A model generated the notes under the pieces. The model did not search any database, was not told where the DNA came from, and saw nothing but the letters and a program-made list of their open reading frames with translations. The position numbers and the translations under genes are program-made. DNA of 64,000 nucleotides from Paracoccus shanxieyensis (GTDB lineage Bacteria; Pseudomonadota; Alphaproteobacteria; Rhodobacterales; Rhodobacteraceae): assembly GCF_009711265.1 (NCBI RefSeq), contig NZ_WMII01000007.1:62001-126000 (forward strand). The letters run 5' to 3'. Below, piece by piece: positions 24,835 to 33,848 of this stretch (positions within the stretch are counted from its first letter, which is position 1; each line of letters opens with the position of its first letter).

Positions 24835-25623
24835 ATGAAGTTTCTTGCAAGGATAATGTCGGTGGTGCTGCTGGTCGCTTTGGCGGCCTGTGGCGGCGGC
24901 CAACCGACCCAGCAGCGGGCCGTGATGGTGGGGCAGGGGCTTGGCCCCAAATTCGGCGACAGCCAGCCCCATGCATGGGTCGGCGGCCACCCCTATGATC
25001 ACCCGGTCCACGGCATCGACGTGTCACGCTGGCAGGGCGATATCGACTGGCAGCGCGTGCGTGGCACGGGCGTCAGCTTCGCCTTCATCAAGGCGACCGA
25101 GGGCGGCGATCACGCGGACCCGAACTTCCGCCGCTACTGGTACGAATCCGGGCAGGCGGGCATTCCGCGCGGGGCCTATCATTACTTCTATTTCTGCCGC
25201 TCGGGCGCGCAGCAGGCGGCGTGGTTCATCGCCAATGTGCCGCGCGAACGCGGTGCGATGCCGCCGGTGCTGGATCTGGAATGGACCGCCTCGAAGACCT
25301 GCCCGCGCCGTCCGCCGGGCGATGAGGTCCTGCGCGAGGCCAAGATCTTCAAGGACATCCTGCACCAGTATTACGGCCAGCGTCCGATCATCTATACCAC
25401 CGTCGATTTCTATCGCGACAACAACCTGGCCTCATGGCCCGAGGAGTTCTGGCTGCGCTCGGTCGCAGGCCATCCGCGCATCGTCTATCCGGGCCAGCGT
25501 TACACGTTCTGGCAATATACCGGCACGGGGATCGTGCCGGGCATCCGGGGCAATGTGGACCTGAACGTCTTTGCCGGGGATCCGGCCCAGTGGCGCCAAT
25601 GGCTGAACCGACGGCTGCAATAG
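24835..25623 (+). CDS. GH25 lysozyme-like lipoprotein
   Basis: A 262-residue glycoside hydrolase family 25 protein with a lipoprotein signal ending in 'VALAACGGG' (lipid-bearing Cys19). The GH25 barrel starts 'HGIDVSRWQGDIDWQ', continues 'FAFIKATEGGDHADPNFRRY' and has the catalytic acidic pair in 'VLDLEWTA' (D-x-E). The end 'FWQYTGTGIVPGIRGNVDLN' is typical. It would cleave peptidoglycan beta-1,4 linkages from the periplasmic face of a membrane. Its 3' end overlaps the CPBP protease gene by 25 bp. Confidence 0.93.
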   Translation: MKFLARIMSVVLLVALAACGGGQPTQQRAVMVGQGLGPKFGDSQPHAWVGGHPYDHPVHGIDVSRWQGDIDWQRVRGTGVSFAFIKATEGGDHADPNFRRYWYESGQAGIPRGAYHYFYFCRSGAQQAAWFIANVPRERGAMPPVLDLEWTASKTCPRRPPGDEVLREAKIFKDILHQYYGQRPIIYTTVDFYRDNNLASWPEEFWLRSVAGHPRIVYPGQRYTFWQYTGTGIVPGIRGNVDLNVFAGDPAQWRQWLNRRLQ

Positions 25624-26255
25624 CCCGATCGCTTCTGTGGTTTGAATTCGGGGTGCTCTATATCGGGGCACCCCTTGGCATCGCCCTGTTCATGCCCGGC
25701 CATCTGCTGTTCGAGGCGCTGGCCGTCTTCAGCTTTGCCGGGCTGGTGCTGTTGTGGTTCACCGGCGGCTTTCACTGGCGCAGCCTTGTGCGGGGCTGGA
25801 GCCGTGTGCCGTGGCGCGATGTGGTGCTGATCGCGCTGGCCACCCTGCTGGCGGGCGTGGTGATCCTGTCGCTGTCGCGCCCCGATGCGCTGTTTCAGAT
25901 GCTGCGGAACCGGCCGGAATTCATCCCGGTGATCTGGACCTTCTATCCCCTGCTGTCCGCCCTGCCGCAGGAGCTGATCTTCCGCCCGCTGTTCTTTCAC
26001 CGCTACAAGGTGCTGCTGCCCGACGGCCGGGGGGCCATCGCGCTGAACGCGGCGATCTTTTCCTTTGCCCATCTGATGTATTGGTCATGGGTGGTGGCGC
26101 TTCTGACCTTCGTGGGCGGCTGGGTCTTTGCCCGCGCCTATCTGGACCGGGGCTTTCCCGCGGCGTGGATCCTGCATGCCGTGGCGGGAAATGTGCTGTT
26201 TGCCGTGGGAATGGGGGCCTACTTCTACAGCGGCAACGTGGTGCGGCCGTTCTGA
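25599..26255 (+). CDS. CPBP family intramembrane metalloprotease
   Basis: A 218-residue, six-helix membrane protein of the CPBP (Abi/CAAX protease-like) family. Motif 1 is 'LPQELIFRPLFFHRY': the usual EExxxR reads QExxxR, so the first glutamate is replaced. Motif 2 'IFSFAHLMYW' supplies FxxxH, and motif 3 'WILHAVAGNVLF' the last histidine. Family members include CAAX processing proteases and bacteriocin-immunity proteins. The start at 25599 lies inside the lysozyme frame, implying coupled translation. Confidence 0.85.
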   Translation: MAEPTAAIARSLLWFEFGVLYIGAPLGIALFMPGHLLFEALAVFSFAGLVLLWFTGGFHWRSLVRGWSRVPWRDVVLIALATLLAGVVILSLSRPDALFQMLRNRPEFIPVIWTFYPLLSALPQELIFRPLFFHRYKVLLPDGRGAIALNAAIFSFAHLMYWSWVVALLTFVGGWVFARAYLDRGFPAAWILHAVAGNVLFAVGMGAYFYSGNVVRPF

Positions 26256-26316
26256 AAGCTTGACTTCCCCCCGGCGACACGGTTCATGCGTTGCCTGATA
26301 CGCAAGGGGAAAAACG

Positions 26317-28092
26317 ATGAGCGCCTATCGCAGCCATACCTGCGGCCAGCTGACTGCCGAAGCTGCCGGAACCGAAACCCGCCTGTCCGGCTGGGTCCAC
26401 CGGGTCCGAGATCACGGCGGTGTGCTGTTCATCGACCTGCGCGACCATTACGGCATCACGCAGGTCATCGCCGACAGCGACAGCCCGGCCTTCGGCACGC
26501 TGGAAAAGCTGCGCGCCGAAACCGTGATCCGCATCGACGGCCGCGTGAAGCTGCGCGATGCCGCGCTGGTCAATGCCAAGCTGCCCACCGGCGAGATCGA
26601 GGTCTATGCGACCGATGTGGACATCCTTGGCGCCTCGGACGATCTGCCCCTGCCGGTCTTTGGCGATCAGGATTATCCCGAAGAAACCCGGCTGACCTAT
26701 CGCTTTCTGGACCTGCGCCGGGAAACGCTGCACAACAACATCATGCTGCGCTCGCAGGTCGTGCGTTCCATCCGCAACCGCATGTGGGATCAGGGTTTCA
26801 CCGAGTTCCAGACGCCGATCATCACCGCCTCCTCGCCCGAGGGTGCGCGCGATTTTCTTGTCCCCTCGCGTCTGCATCCGGGCAAGTTCTATGCGCTGCC
26901 GCAGGCCCCGCAGCAGTTCAAGCAGCTGATCATGGTGGCGGGGTTCGACAAGTATTTCCAGATCGCGCCCTGTTTCCGCGACGAAGACCCGCGCGCCGAC
27001 CGGTCGCCGACGGATTTCTATCAGCTGGACATCGAGATGTCCTTTGTCGAGCAAAAGGACGTGTTTGCCGCCGTCCAGCCCGTCATTCAGGGCCTGTTCG
27101 AGGAATTCGGCAAAGGCCGCCGCGTGGATGCCGACTGGCCGCTGATCCCATACAAAGAGTCGATGCTGAAATATGGCAGCGACAAGCCGGACCTGCGCAA
27201 CCCCATCGAAATGCAGATCGTCAGCGAGCATTTCGCGGGCTCGGGCTTTGCGATCTTCGCCAAGCTTCTGGAACAGGACGGCACCGAGGTGCGCGCCATT
27301 CCCGCGCCGAAAGGCGGCTCGCGCAAGTTCTGCGACCGGATGAACAAATTCGCGCAGGAACAGGGTCTGCCCGGCATGGGCTATATCTTCTGGCGCAAGG
27401 GCGATGATGGCCAGATGGAGGCCGCAGGCCCGCTGGCCAAGAATATCGGCCCCGAACGGACCGAGGCGATCCGGCTGCAACTGGCTCTGGGCGAGGGCGA
27501 TGCCGCCTTCTTCCTTGGCGGCAAGCCCGAAACCTTCGAGGCCGTCGCAGGCCGCGCCCGCAATGTCATCGGCAGCGAACTGGGCCTGTCGGAAACCGAC
27601 AGCTTCCGCTTTGCGTGGATCGTCGATTTCCCGATGTATGAAAAGGGCGACGAGGGCCGTATCGACTTCAGCCACAACCCGTTCTCGATGCCGCAGGGCG
27701 GGCTTGAGGCGCTGAATGGCGATCCGCTGAAGGTCCATGCCTATCAGTATGATCTGGCCTGCAACGGCTATGAGTTGATCTCGGGCGGGATCCGCAACCA
27801 CAAGCCGGAAATCATGTTCAAGGCGTTCGAGCTGGCCGGTTACGGCAAGGATGAGGTCGAAAAGCGCTTTGGCGGCATGGTCAAGGCGTTCCGCTATGGC
27901 GCGCCGCCGCACGGCGGTTGTGCTGCGGGGATCGACCGGATCGTGATGCTGCTGGCGGATGAGCAGAACATCCGCGAGGTCATCATGTTCCCGATGAACC
28001 AGCGCGCCGAAGACCTGATGATGGGCGCACCGTCCGAACCCACCAACGACCAGATGCGCGAATTGCGGCTGCGGGCGCTGCCGAAGGAGTGA
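26317..28092 (+). CDS. aspS: Aspartyl-tRNA synthetase
   Basis: Class IIb aminoacyl-tRNA synthetase of 591 residues, the bacterial AspRS length. It has an N-terminal OB fold ('[20 protein letters not shown]'), class II motif 2 '[16 protein letters not shown]' and the adjacent '[12 protein letters not shown]'. The bacterial GAD insertion (~290-420) is present. Motif 3 is '[15 protein letters not shown]'. Alphaproteobacterial AspRS is often non-discriminating and also charges tRNA-Asn when GatCAB is present; this cannot be decided here. Confidence 0.97.
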   Translation: MSAYRSHTCGQLTAEAAGTETRLSGWVHRVRDHGGVLFIDLRDHYGITQVIADSDSPAFGTLEKLRAETVIRIDGRVKLRDAALVNAKLPTGEIEVYATDVDILGASDDLPLPVFGDQDYPEETRLTYRFLDLRRETLHNNIMLRSQVVRSIRNRMWDQGFTEFQTPIITASSPEGARDFLVPSRLHPGKFYALPQAPQQFKQLIMVAGFDKYFQIAPCFRDEDPRADRSPTDFYQLDIEMSFVEQKDVFAAVQPVIQGLFEEFGKGRRVDADWPLIPYKESMLKYGSDKPDLRNPIEMQIVSEHFAGSGFAIFAKLLEQDGTEVRAIPAPKGGSRKFCDRMNKFAQEQGLPGMGYIFWRKGDDGQMEAAGPLAKNIGPERTEAIRLQLALGEGDAAFFLGGKPETFEAVAGRARNVIGSELGLSETDSFRFAWIVDFPMYEKGDEGRIDFSHNPFSMPQGGLEALNGDPLKVHAYQYDLACNGYELISGGIRNHKPEIMFKAFELAGYGKDEVEKRFGGMVKAFRYGAPPHGGCAAGIDRIVMLLADEQNIREVIMFPMNQRAEDLMMGAPSEPTNDQMRELRLRALPKE

Positions 28093-28102
28093 TCCTTCGG
28101 CA
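28079..28102 (+). terminator. Hairpin spanning the aspS stop codon
   Basis: TGCCGAAGGA (28079-28088) and TCCTTCGGCA (28093-28102) form a perfect 10-bp stem with the stop codon in the 4-nt loop. Only a weak CTTTG follows, so it may act as an intrinsic terminator or protect the 3' end. Confidence 0.55.
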
Positions 28103-28204
28103 AGGCTTTGCTGCACCGCCGCATTTGCCAAAACCGTGATCTGACTTCCGGCGGCGATCTGCGCTAATCTGCGGATGAAACAAGCGCCCCGGAAAGGTCA
28201 CCGC

Positions 28205-29575
28205 ATGTCTTTCGGCTTTCCCGAACTGGCCGCGATCCGGCTGGGTTACGGGCTGTCCCCGCTGATGCCGCCGCCGCGCGATGTCGAGGCGGTTCTGTCC
28301 GGCCCGGCCAATGCCGGGCCCGACGCCCAAGCCATGACGACCGATGAGGCGCGCAAGATCAGTCTTGAACTGATGCGTCTGAGCCGCGCCCGCAAGGATG
28401 GCGGCGATGCCGATGAAAAGGCGTTCATGGAATACAACCGCGATCTGGGGCGGTTGCTGGTGCGCGACCTGCGCCGCCGTTTGGTGCGCGCTATCGACGA
28501 TCCGGTGGGGTTCGGCGAACGGCTGGTGCAGTTCTGGGCCGACCACTTCACCGTCAGCCCCGGCAGCGCCGGCAATCAGGCGCTGACCATGGCGTTTGTC
28601 GATGAGGCGATCCGCCCGCATGTGAATGGCCGCTTTGAAGACATGTTCTTTGCCGCCGACACCCATCCGATGATGCTGGTCTATCTGAACCAGAACAGCA
28701 GCCGTGGCCCGAACTCGCCCTTTGCCAAGCGCCGCGCGAACCGCGCATTGGGCCTGAACGAGAACCTTGCGCGCGAGGCGATGGAGCTGCATTCGCTGGG
28801 CGTCGGCGCCTCCTATGACCAGAATGACGTGCGCCAGCTTGCCGAATTGCTGACCGGCCTGACCTATAGCCCGCAGGACGGCTTTGCCTTCCGGCCGAAT
28901 ATCGCCGAGCCGGGGGCCGAGACCGTGCTGGGCAAAAGCTATGGCGGCGGGCGCCATCCCAGCATCGACGACATCCGCGCCGTGTTCCGCGATCTGGCCC
29001 GGCGTCCGGACACCGCGCAATTCGTGTCGCGCAAGCTGGCGGTGCATTTCATTTCGGACAATCCATCGGACGATCTGGTCGATGCCATGGCCGCGACATG
29101 GCGCGAGACCGGGGGCGATCTGCCGCAGGTCTATCGCGTGATGGTGACGCATCCCGAACTGGAATCGGCCATGCGACAGAAGGTGCGCCAGCCCTTCGAT
29201 CTGCTGGCCGCCGGATACCGGGCGCTGGGAATTACCGGCAAGGATCTGATGGCGCTAGATTTTCCGCAACTGCCCGCAATGACCTTCGATCAGATGAACC
29301 GCATGGGGCAGCCATGGTCGCGCCAGACCGGCCCCGATGGCTGGCCCGAGGAGGCGCAGGCTTGGATCGCGCCGCAGATGCTGGCTGCGCGCATCACATG
29401 GTCGTTGCAGATGCCCAGCAAGATGCTGAACACCCTGCCGGACCCGCGCGCGTTTCTGGAAACCGCGCTTGGCAGCACCCGGTCCGAGGAACTGGCATGG
29501 GCCGTGCCCAAGGCCGAAAGCCAGATCGAGGGCGTGGCGCTTGTGCTGGCCTCGACCGATTTCAACCGGCGATAG
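28205..29575 (+). CDS. DUF1800 family protein
   Basis: A 456-residue, largely helical protein of the DUF1800 family. Recognisable blocks are 'ERLVQFWADHFTVSP', 'NRALGLNENLAREAMELHSL' (the family's NENxARExMELHxLG motif), 'DVRQLAELLTGLTY' and 'LARRPDTAQFVSRKLAVHFI'. Unlike many members it shows no evident signal peptide at the chosen ATG. The biochemical role is unknown. It is always-neighbour type: a DUF1501 gene follows after 6 bp, and this pairing is conserved across many phyla. Confidence 0.92.
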   Translation: MSFGFPELAAIRLGYGLSPLMPPPRDVEAVLSGPANAGPDAQAMTTDEARKISLELMRLSRARKDGGDADEKAFMEYNRDLGRLLVRDLRRRLVRAIDDPVGFGERLVQFWADHFTVSPGSAGNQALTMAFVDEAIRPHVNGRFEDMFFAADTHPMMLVYLNQNSSRGPNSPFAKRRANRALGLNENLAREAMELHSLGVGASYDQNDVRQLAELLTGLTYSPQDGFAFRPNIAEPGAETVLGKSYGGGRHPSIDDIRAVFRDLARRPDTAQFVSRKLAVHFISDNPSDDLVDAMAATWRETGGDLPQVYRVMVTHPELESAMRQKVRQPFDLLAAGYRALGITGKDLMALDFPQLPAMTFDQMNRMGQPWSRQTGPDGWPEEAQAWIAPQMLAARITWSLQMPSKMLNTLPDPRAFLETALGSTRSEELAWAVPKAESQIEGVALVLASTDFNRR

Positions 29576-29581
29576 GAGGCG

Positions 29582-30766
29582 ATGATGATCGAACTGGACC
29601 GGCGCCTGTTTCTGAAAAGCGCGGCCTTGATCGGTTGCTCGGCTGCGGCGCATCCGCTGATGTCGTCGATGACCTTTGCCTCGGTCCCGTCGGACAACCG
29701 GCTGGTGGTCATCATCCTGCGCGGCGCGATGGACGGGCTGGATGTCTTGCAGCCTTACGGCGATCCGATGCTGGCCAAGCTGCGGCGCGACATCTCGGCC
29801 GGGCCCGAGCGGGGGGCGCTGGATCTGGACGGGTTCTATGCGCTGCATCCCCGGCTGCAGCCGCTGCTGCCGCTGTGGCAGAAGGGCGAGCTGGGCTTTG
29901 CGCATGCGGTCTCGACCCCCTACCGCGACAAACGCAGCCATTTCGACGGGCAGGATCTGCTGGAGGCCGGGACCGGCAATGACCTGCCGGTCGACCGTCG
30001 CATCGGGGGCTGGCTGAACCGGCTGTTGCAGACCATGCCGGGGGCGACCGCGGAAACCGCCTATGCGGTCGGGGTCGAGCAGATGCGCATTCTGTCGGGC
30101 GATGCCGCCCATCTGGCATGGGCCCCGCGCGCCAGCCTGACGCTGTCGCCGCAAGCCCAGACCCTGCTGGAGCATGTCTATCATGAAGACCCGCTGTTTC
30201 GCGAAGCGGCGCGCGATGCGATCCGCATCGGGTCCGAGACCGAGCAGGGCGAGCGTGGCAAGGGGCCGACCGCCGATGCGCAGGCGCTGGGGGCTTTTGC
30301 GGCGAACCGGCTGAATGGCCAATCGCGGATTGCGGCGTTTTCCATCGCCGGCTGGGACACGCATGCCAATCAGGAACAGGCGCTGGGGCGGGCGCTGGAC
30401 CGGCTGGCCGCGGCAATTCTGGCGCTGCGGGACGGGCTGGGACCGAACTGGTCGCGCACCACCGTTCTGGCCATGACCGAATTCGGGCGCACGGTGCGCG
30501 AGAACGGATCCGGCGGCACGGATCACGGCACCGGCGGCGCGATGCTGATGGCCGGGGGCGCCATCCGGGGCGGGCGCGCCTATGGCGACTGGCCGGGGCT
30601 GGGCGAGGGGCAGCTTTACGCCGATCGCGACCTGATGCCCACGCGCGACATCCGCGCCTATGCCGCATGGGCCATGCGCGGGCTGTTCGGCGCCGATCGC
30701 GACATGCTGGAGCGCAGCATCTTTCCGGGGCTGGATCTGGGCGGCGATCCGAAGATGCTGGCCTGA
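29582..30766 (+). CDS. DUF1501 family protein with Tat signal
   Basis: A 394-residue protein beginning with a twin-arginine signal (RRLFLKSAALIGCSAAA), so it is probably exported folded. The DUF1501 domain, related to the alkaline phosphatase/sulfatase superfamily, shows 'LVVIILRGAMDGLDVLQPYG', 'RDKRSHFDGQDLLEAG', 'AFSIAGWDTHANQEQALG' and 'AMTEFGRTVRENGSGGTDHG'. The Asp/His clusters could bind metal. Substrate is unknown. It is cotranscribed with the DUF1800 gene upstream. A second ATG three bases later is equally possible as start. Confidence 0.92.
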   Translation: MMIELDRRLFLKSAALIGCSAAAHPLMSSMTFASVPSDNRLVVIILRGAMDGLDVLQPYGDPMLAKLRRDISAGPERGALDLDGFYALHPRLQPLLPLWQKGELGFAHAVSTPYRDKRSHFDGQDLLEAGTGNDLPVDRRIGGWLNRLLQTMPGATAETAYAVGVEQMRILSGDAAHLAWAPRASLTLSPQAQTLLEHVYHEDPLFREAARDAIRIGSETEQGERGKGPTADAQALGAFAANRLNGQSRIAAFSIAGWDTHANQEQALGRALDRLAAAILALRDGLGPNWSRTTVLAMTEFGRTVRENGSGGTDHGTGGAMLMAGGAIRGGRAYGDWPGLGEGQLYADRDLMPTRDIRAYAAWAMRGLFGADRDMLERSIFPGLDLGGDPKMLA

Positions 30767-30774
30767 GCGGGGAA

Positions 30775-30833
30775 GGGGGGGCGCTGCCCCCGTCCCTGCG
30801 GGACTCCCCCGGAGTATTTTCGGAACGAAGAAA
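30775..30833 (+). repeat. Dispersed GC-rich repeat (copy 2)
   Basis: GGGGGCGCTGCCCCC is followed by a small GTCCC-TGC-GGGAC hairpin, then CCCCCGGAGTATTTTCGGAA and CGAAGAAA. The order matches the copies at 12.2, 46.9 and 63.2 kb. It lies between two co-directional genes, DUF1501 and GNAT. The rest of 30834-30913 shows no gene. Confidence 0.65.
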
Positions 30834-30913
30834 CCTGTGGCGCTGCGCTGCGGGCTTGACCTGCCCGGCTGCGGGCGCATTCTGGCCGGGTTGCAGTTAC
30901 AGGCCGAAAAATC

Positions 30914-31618
30914 ATGAGTGAACGCCCCCTTGGCCCGCAGGTTGCGGGTTTCGTGCCGCCCCCGCCCCCCGGTCCGGAGGTGATCGGCGGCGTGCATGTC
31001 ACGCTGGAGCGGCTGGATGCGGCGCGGCATGCCGATCCGCTTTTTGCCGACAATCTGGGGCAGGACTGGTTGTGGGATTACATGCCCTATGGTCCGTTCG
31101 CGAGCTTGCAGGAGTATCGCGACTGGCAGGCAGAGATGGCCACGAAGGCCGATCCGTTCTTTTACGCGCTGCGCGACACGATTTCGGGCCGGGTCGGCGG
31201 GTTGGCGTCCTATCTGCGGATCGATCCGTCGAATGGCGTGATCGAGATCGGGCATATCCAGATTTCGCCCGCGATGCAGCGCAGCCCGGCGGCCACCGAG
31301 GCGATTTCGCTGATGATCCGGTGGGCCTTCGAGGCGGGGTATCGCCGCGTCGAATGGAAATGCAATGCGCTGAACGCGCCTTCGATGCTGGCCGCAAGGC
31401 GCTATGGCTTTCGCCATGAGGGGACGTTTCGCCAGCACATGCTGGTCGAGGGGCGCAACCGCGATTCCGCGTGGTTTGCCATTCTGGATGACGAATGGGC
31501 GCGGCTGGGGCCTGCCCATGCGGCATGGCTGGATCCGGCGAATTTCGACGGGGCGGGGCGGCAGCGTCAGGCCTTGTCGCAGCTGACGGCGCAGGCGATG
31601 GGCTGGGATCAGCCTTGA
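30914..31618 (+). CDS. GNAT family N-acetyltransferase (RimJ/RimL-like)
   Basis: A 234-residue acetyltransferase. The core has 'VTLERLDAARHADPLF', 'IEIGHIQISPAMQRSPAATE' (strand 4 and acetyl-CoA loop region), 'VEWKCNALNAPSMLAARRYG' and 'FRHEGTFRQHMLVEGRNRDS', the last being typical of the RimJ/RimL subgroup that modifies protein N-termini or small amines. The long proline-rich N-terminus is unusual. Substrate unknown. Confidence 0.88.
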   Translation: MSERPLGPQVAGFVPPPPPGPEVIGGVHVTLERLDAARHADPLFADNLGQDWLWDYMPYGPFASLQEYRDWQAEMATKADPFFYALRDTISGRVGGLASYLRIDPSNGVIEIGHIQISPAMQRSPAATEAISLMIRWAFEAGYRRVEWKCNALNAPSMLAARRYGFRHEGTFRQHMLVEGRNRDSAWFAILDDEWARLGPAHAAWLDPANFDGAGRQRQALSQLTAQAMGWDQP

Positions 31619-31628
31619 GGCGTTGGGG

Positions 31629-32360
31629 TCAGGAGCCCTGAACCGCCGACAGCCGGTCCTGCACCATGCCGCTGATTCGTGCCAGTTCCATCGCCAGTGC
31701 CGGGCCGTTCGCCTGATCGCGCGTCAGCGCTGTCGCGGCATCCTCCAGCGGCCGGTCATGCGACGAGCGTGCGACACCGGCCAGGAAACGGGCAATGTAT
31801 TCGATGGCGGCGATGTCATCGGCACCCGACAGAACCTCGGCCACATGGGCAAGGTCGTCGCGCAGCGCGTCCTGATCCGGCGTGATCACATCGTCGGGCA
31901 GCAGGCGCAGGCCTTGCGGGCGATCCTGTGGCGGCAGGGCGGCCAGAATGGCCTGCTGGAATGTCGCGAGGCTTTCGATAGGCTTGGTCAGGAACCCGTC
32001 CGCCCCCGCAGCCATCGCCGCATCGCGGTTGTCGGGATCGCCCGAGATGCCCAGCACCACCGGAACGCGGGGCGTGGCGCGCAGGATGGTGCGGATCATG
32101 TCGGCCCCGTTGCCGTCGGGCAGGCCCATGTCGACGATGACGGCGCCGGGGCGATAGGTTTGCAGATGGCGCAGCGCCGCGCGGATGGTATCGGCACGGC
32201 GGATCCGCGCGCCGGACCGCAGGCACAAAAGCCGCACCGCCTCGGAGGCGAAGCGCGAATCCTCGACCACCAGCACGGTCAGCCCGGCCAGTGGCCGGTT
32301 GGGCAAGCCGGAGATCAGAGTGGGAATTTCATCGAGGTCCGTGGTCAGATCGTCGCTCAT
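31629..32360 (-). CDS. Response regulator with receiver domain and helical C-terminus
   Basis: A 243-residue protein. The receiver domain (about 27-145) has the acidic pair Glu33-Asp34, phospho-acceptor Asp77 in 'AVIVDMGLPDG' and conserved Lys126 in 'FLTKPIES'. The C-terminal ~90 residues are helical and contain no DNA-binding or enzymatic output motif that I recognise. It may work by protein contact, for example in a phosphorelay. No histidine kinase is adjacent. The gene ends 11 bp from the convergent GNAT gene. Confidence 0.85.
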   Translation of the reverse strand: MSDDLTTDLDEIPTLISGLPNRPLAGLTVLVVEDSRFASEAVRLLCLRSGARIRRADTIRAALRHLQTYRPGAVIVDMGLPDGNGADMIRTILRATPRVPVVLGISGDPDNRDAAMAAGADGFLTKPIESLATFQQAILAALPPQDRPQGLRLLPDDVITPDQDALRDDLAHVAEVLSGADDIAAIEYIARFLAGVARSSHDRPLEDAATALTRDQANGPALAMELARISGMVQDRLSAVQGS

Positions 32361-32513
32361 GGTCCGATTCCTTGAATGGGGGTCGCTTCCTCATGCGTTA
32401 AAAATCGCGCGATTCGCCTAAGAAGTGGTTAACGGGCGGGAAAGCAGTCGGGCGGTTTTTGCTTTCACCATGGCATTGCCCGCCCTAGAACGGGGATGCA
32501 GGGGGGACATCGC

Positions 32514-32918
32514 ATGATCGGACGCTTGAACCATATCGCCATCGCCGTGCCGGATCTTGAGGCGGCGGCGGCGCAATACCGCGATACGCTGGGGGCCGCC
32601 ATCGGCCAGCCGCAGGACGAACCCGATCACGGTGTCACCGTCATCTTCATCGACCTGCCCAACACCAAGCTGGAACTGCTTTACCCCTTGGGTGATGACA
32701 GCCCGATCAGGGGGTTTCTGGAAAAGAACCCCTCGGGCGGCATCCATCACATGTGCTTCGAGGTCGAGGATATCCTGTCCGCCCGCGACCGTCTGAAGGC
32801 CGAGGGTGCGCGCGTTCTGGGAAGCGGTGAGCCGAAGATCGGCGCACATGGCAAGCCGGTGCTGTTCCTGCATCCCAAGGATTTCAACGGCTGCCTGATC
32901 GAACTGGAGCAGGTCTGA
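32514..32918 (+). CDS. mce: Methylmalonyl-CoA epimerase
   Basis: A 134-residue vicinal-oxygen-chelate protein that epimerises (2R)/(2S)-methylmalonyl-CoA in propionyl-CoA assimilation, a route active in this order through the ethylmalonyl-CoA pathway. Family features: 'GRLNHIAIAVPDLEAAAAQY' (metal-ligand His), 'LPNTKLELLYPLGDDSPI', 'GGIHHMCFEVEDI' and 'FLHPKDFNGCLIELEQ' with the final Glu ligand. The ATG at 32514 follows GGGGGGA. Stop overlaps the DUF1467 start (TGATG). Confidence 0.95.
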   Translation: MIGRLNHIAIAVPDLEAAAAQYRDTLGAAIGQPQDEPDHGVTVIFIDLPNTKLELLYPLGDDSPIRGFLEKNPSGGIHHMCFEVEDILSARDRLKAEGARVLGSGEPKIGAHGKPVLFLHPKDFNGCLIELEQV

Positions 32919-33178
32919 TGAGCCTGACCGGGGGGATCGTGCTGTATTCCGTCCTGTGGTTTCTGGTCATGTTCCTGCTGCTGCCCATCGGCCATCGCAG
33001 TCAGGAGGAAATGGGCGAGGTGACGCCCGGCACACCGCCCGGCGCGCCCTATCGACCGATGCTGCGCAAGAAGATGCTGTGGGCCACGCTGATCACCGCG
33101 GTGCTTTGGGCGGTGATCGCATGGATCATTCTGGCCGATATCATCACCCGCGCCGATCTGCAGTCCTGGACGAGCTGA
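32918..33178 (+). CDS. DUF1467 small membrane protein
   Basis: An 86-residue protein with two transmembrane helices (about 4-25 and 52-75) joined by a loop 'HRSQEEMGEVTPGTPPGAP'. This matches DUF1467, an alphaproteobacterial family of unknown role that is regularly found right after mce. Start overlaps the mce stop. Its 3' end overlaps the convergent EI24-like gene by 35 bp. Confidence 0.9.
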   Translation: MSLTGGIVLYSVLWFLVMFLLLPIGHRSQEEMGEVTPGTPPGAPYRPMLRKKMLWATLITAVLWAVIAWIILADIITRADLQSWTS

Positions 33179-33848
33179 GATGATACAGGTGGGTAAAGCC
33201 CACCGCCGCCAGCACCGGCACGAAGACGTTCAGGATGGGCACCGTTGCCAGCAGCGCAATGACGATGCCAAGCGCGGTTGCCTGCGCAAACAGCCGCTTG
33301 CGCAGCGCCCGCGTCGCCTCGGCGCTGAGATGGCGGCGGGCGGCCATCTGCAGAAACTCGCGCCCCAGCAGCCAGCCGTTCAGCCCATAGAACAGCAGCG
33401 ATGCCAGCGGCCCCAGAAACAGCGAGGCGATCAGCGAGACCAGCGTGACAAGCATCACCGCGCCCATCACCGCCAAGGATTCCAGCAGCCCCTCGCGGAA
33501 GCGGACGGATTTTCCCTGCACGCCGGGGTAATGGATATCCTCGACGGCCTTGGCCAGATGCTCGGCGAAAAGCCCTGCAAAGCCCGCGGTGACCGGGGCC
33601 ATCAGGAAGATCGACATGATCGGAAACAGCAGCAACGAGCCCCATGACAGCGCGCCGTTGATATGGATCTCTCCGATCAGGGGCAGGGTCAGGATGTCGG
33701 GGCCGAAGCTGCGCACTGCCCAGATCACCAGGGCCTGCAAGGCAGCGAACAGCAGCAGCGACAGCAGCACCCCCAGCGCCACCACGCCGAAGATGCGCGG
33801 GCGGCGCAGGTCGCCAAGCGCGCGGATCAGGGCTGCCGGAACGATCAC
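33144..33848 (-). CDS. EI24/CysZ-like membrane protein
   Basis: A 234-residue protein with about four to five hydrophobic segments, matching the EI24 domain (formerly DUF540) shared with the sulfate permease CysZ. Features include the start 'IRALGDLRRPRIFGVVALGV', 'GFAGLFAEHLAKAVEDIHYP', 'LVSLIASLFLGPLASLLFYG' and 'NGWLLGREFLQMAARRHLS'. The most likely start is GTG at 33848, overlapping the nitroreductase stop as GTGA; upstream ATGs lie within the nitroreductase gene in another frame. Sulfate transport is possible but unproven for this subgroup. Confidence 0.82.
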   Translation of the reverse strand: MIVPAALIRALGDLRRPRIFGVVALGVLLSLLLFAALQALVIWAVRSFGPDILTLPLIGEIHINGALSWGSLLLFPIMSIFLMAPVTAGFAGLFAEHLAKAVEDIHYPGVQGKSVRFREGLLESLAVMGAVMLVTLVSLIASLFLGPLASLLFYGLNGWLLGREFLQMAARRHLSAEATRALRKRLFAQATALGIVIALLATVPILNVFVPVLAAVGFTHLYHLSSSRTADRRG

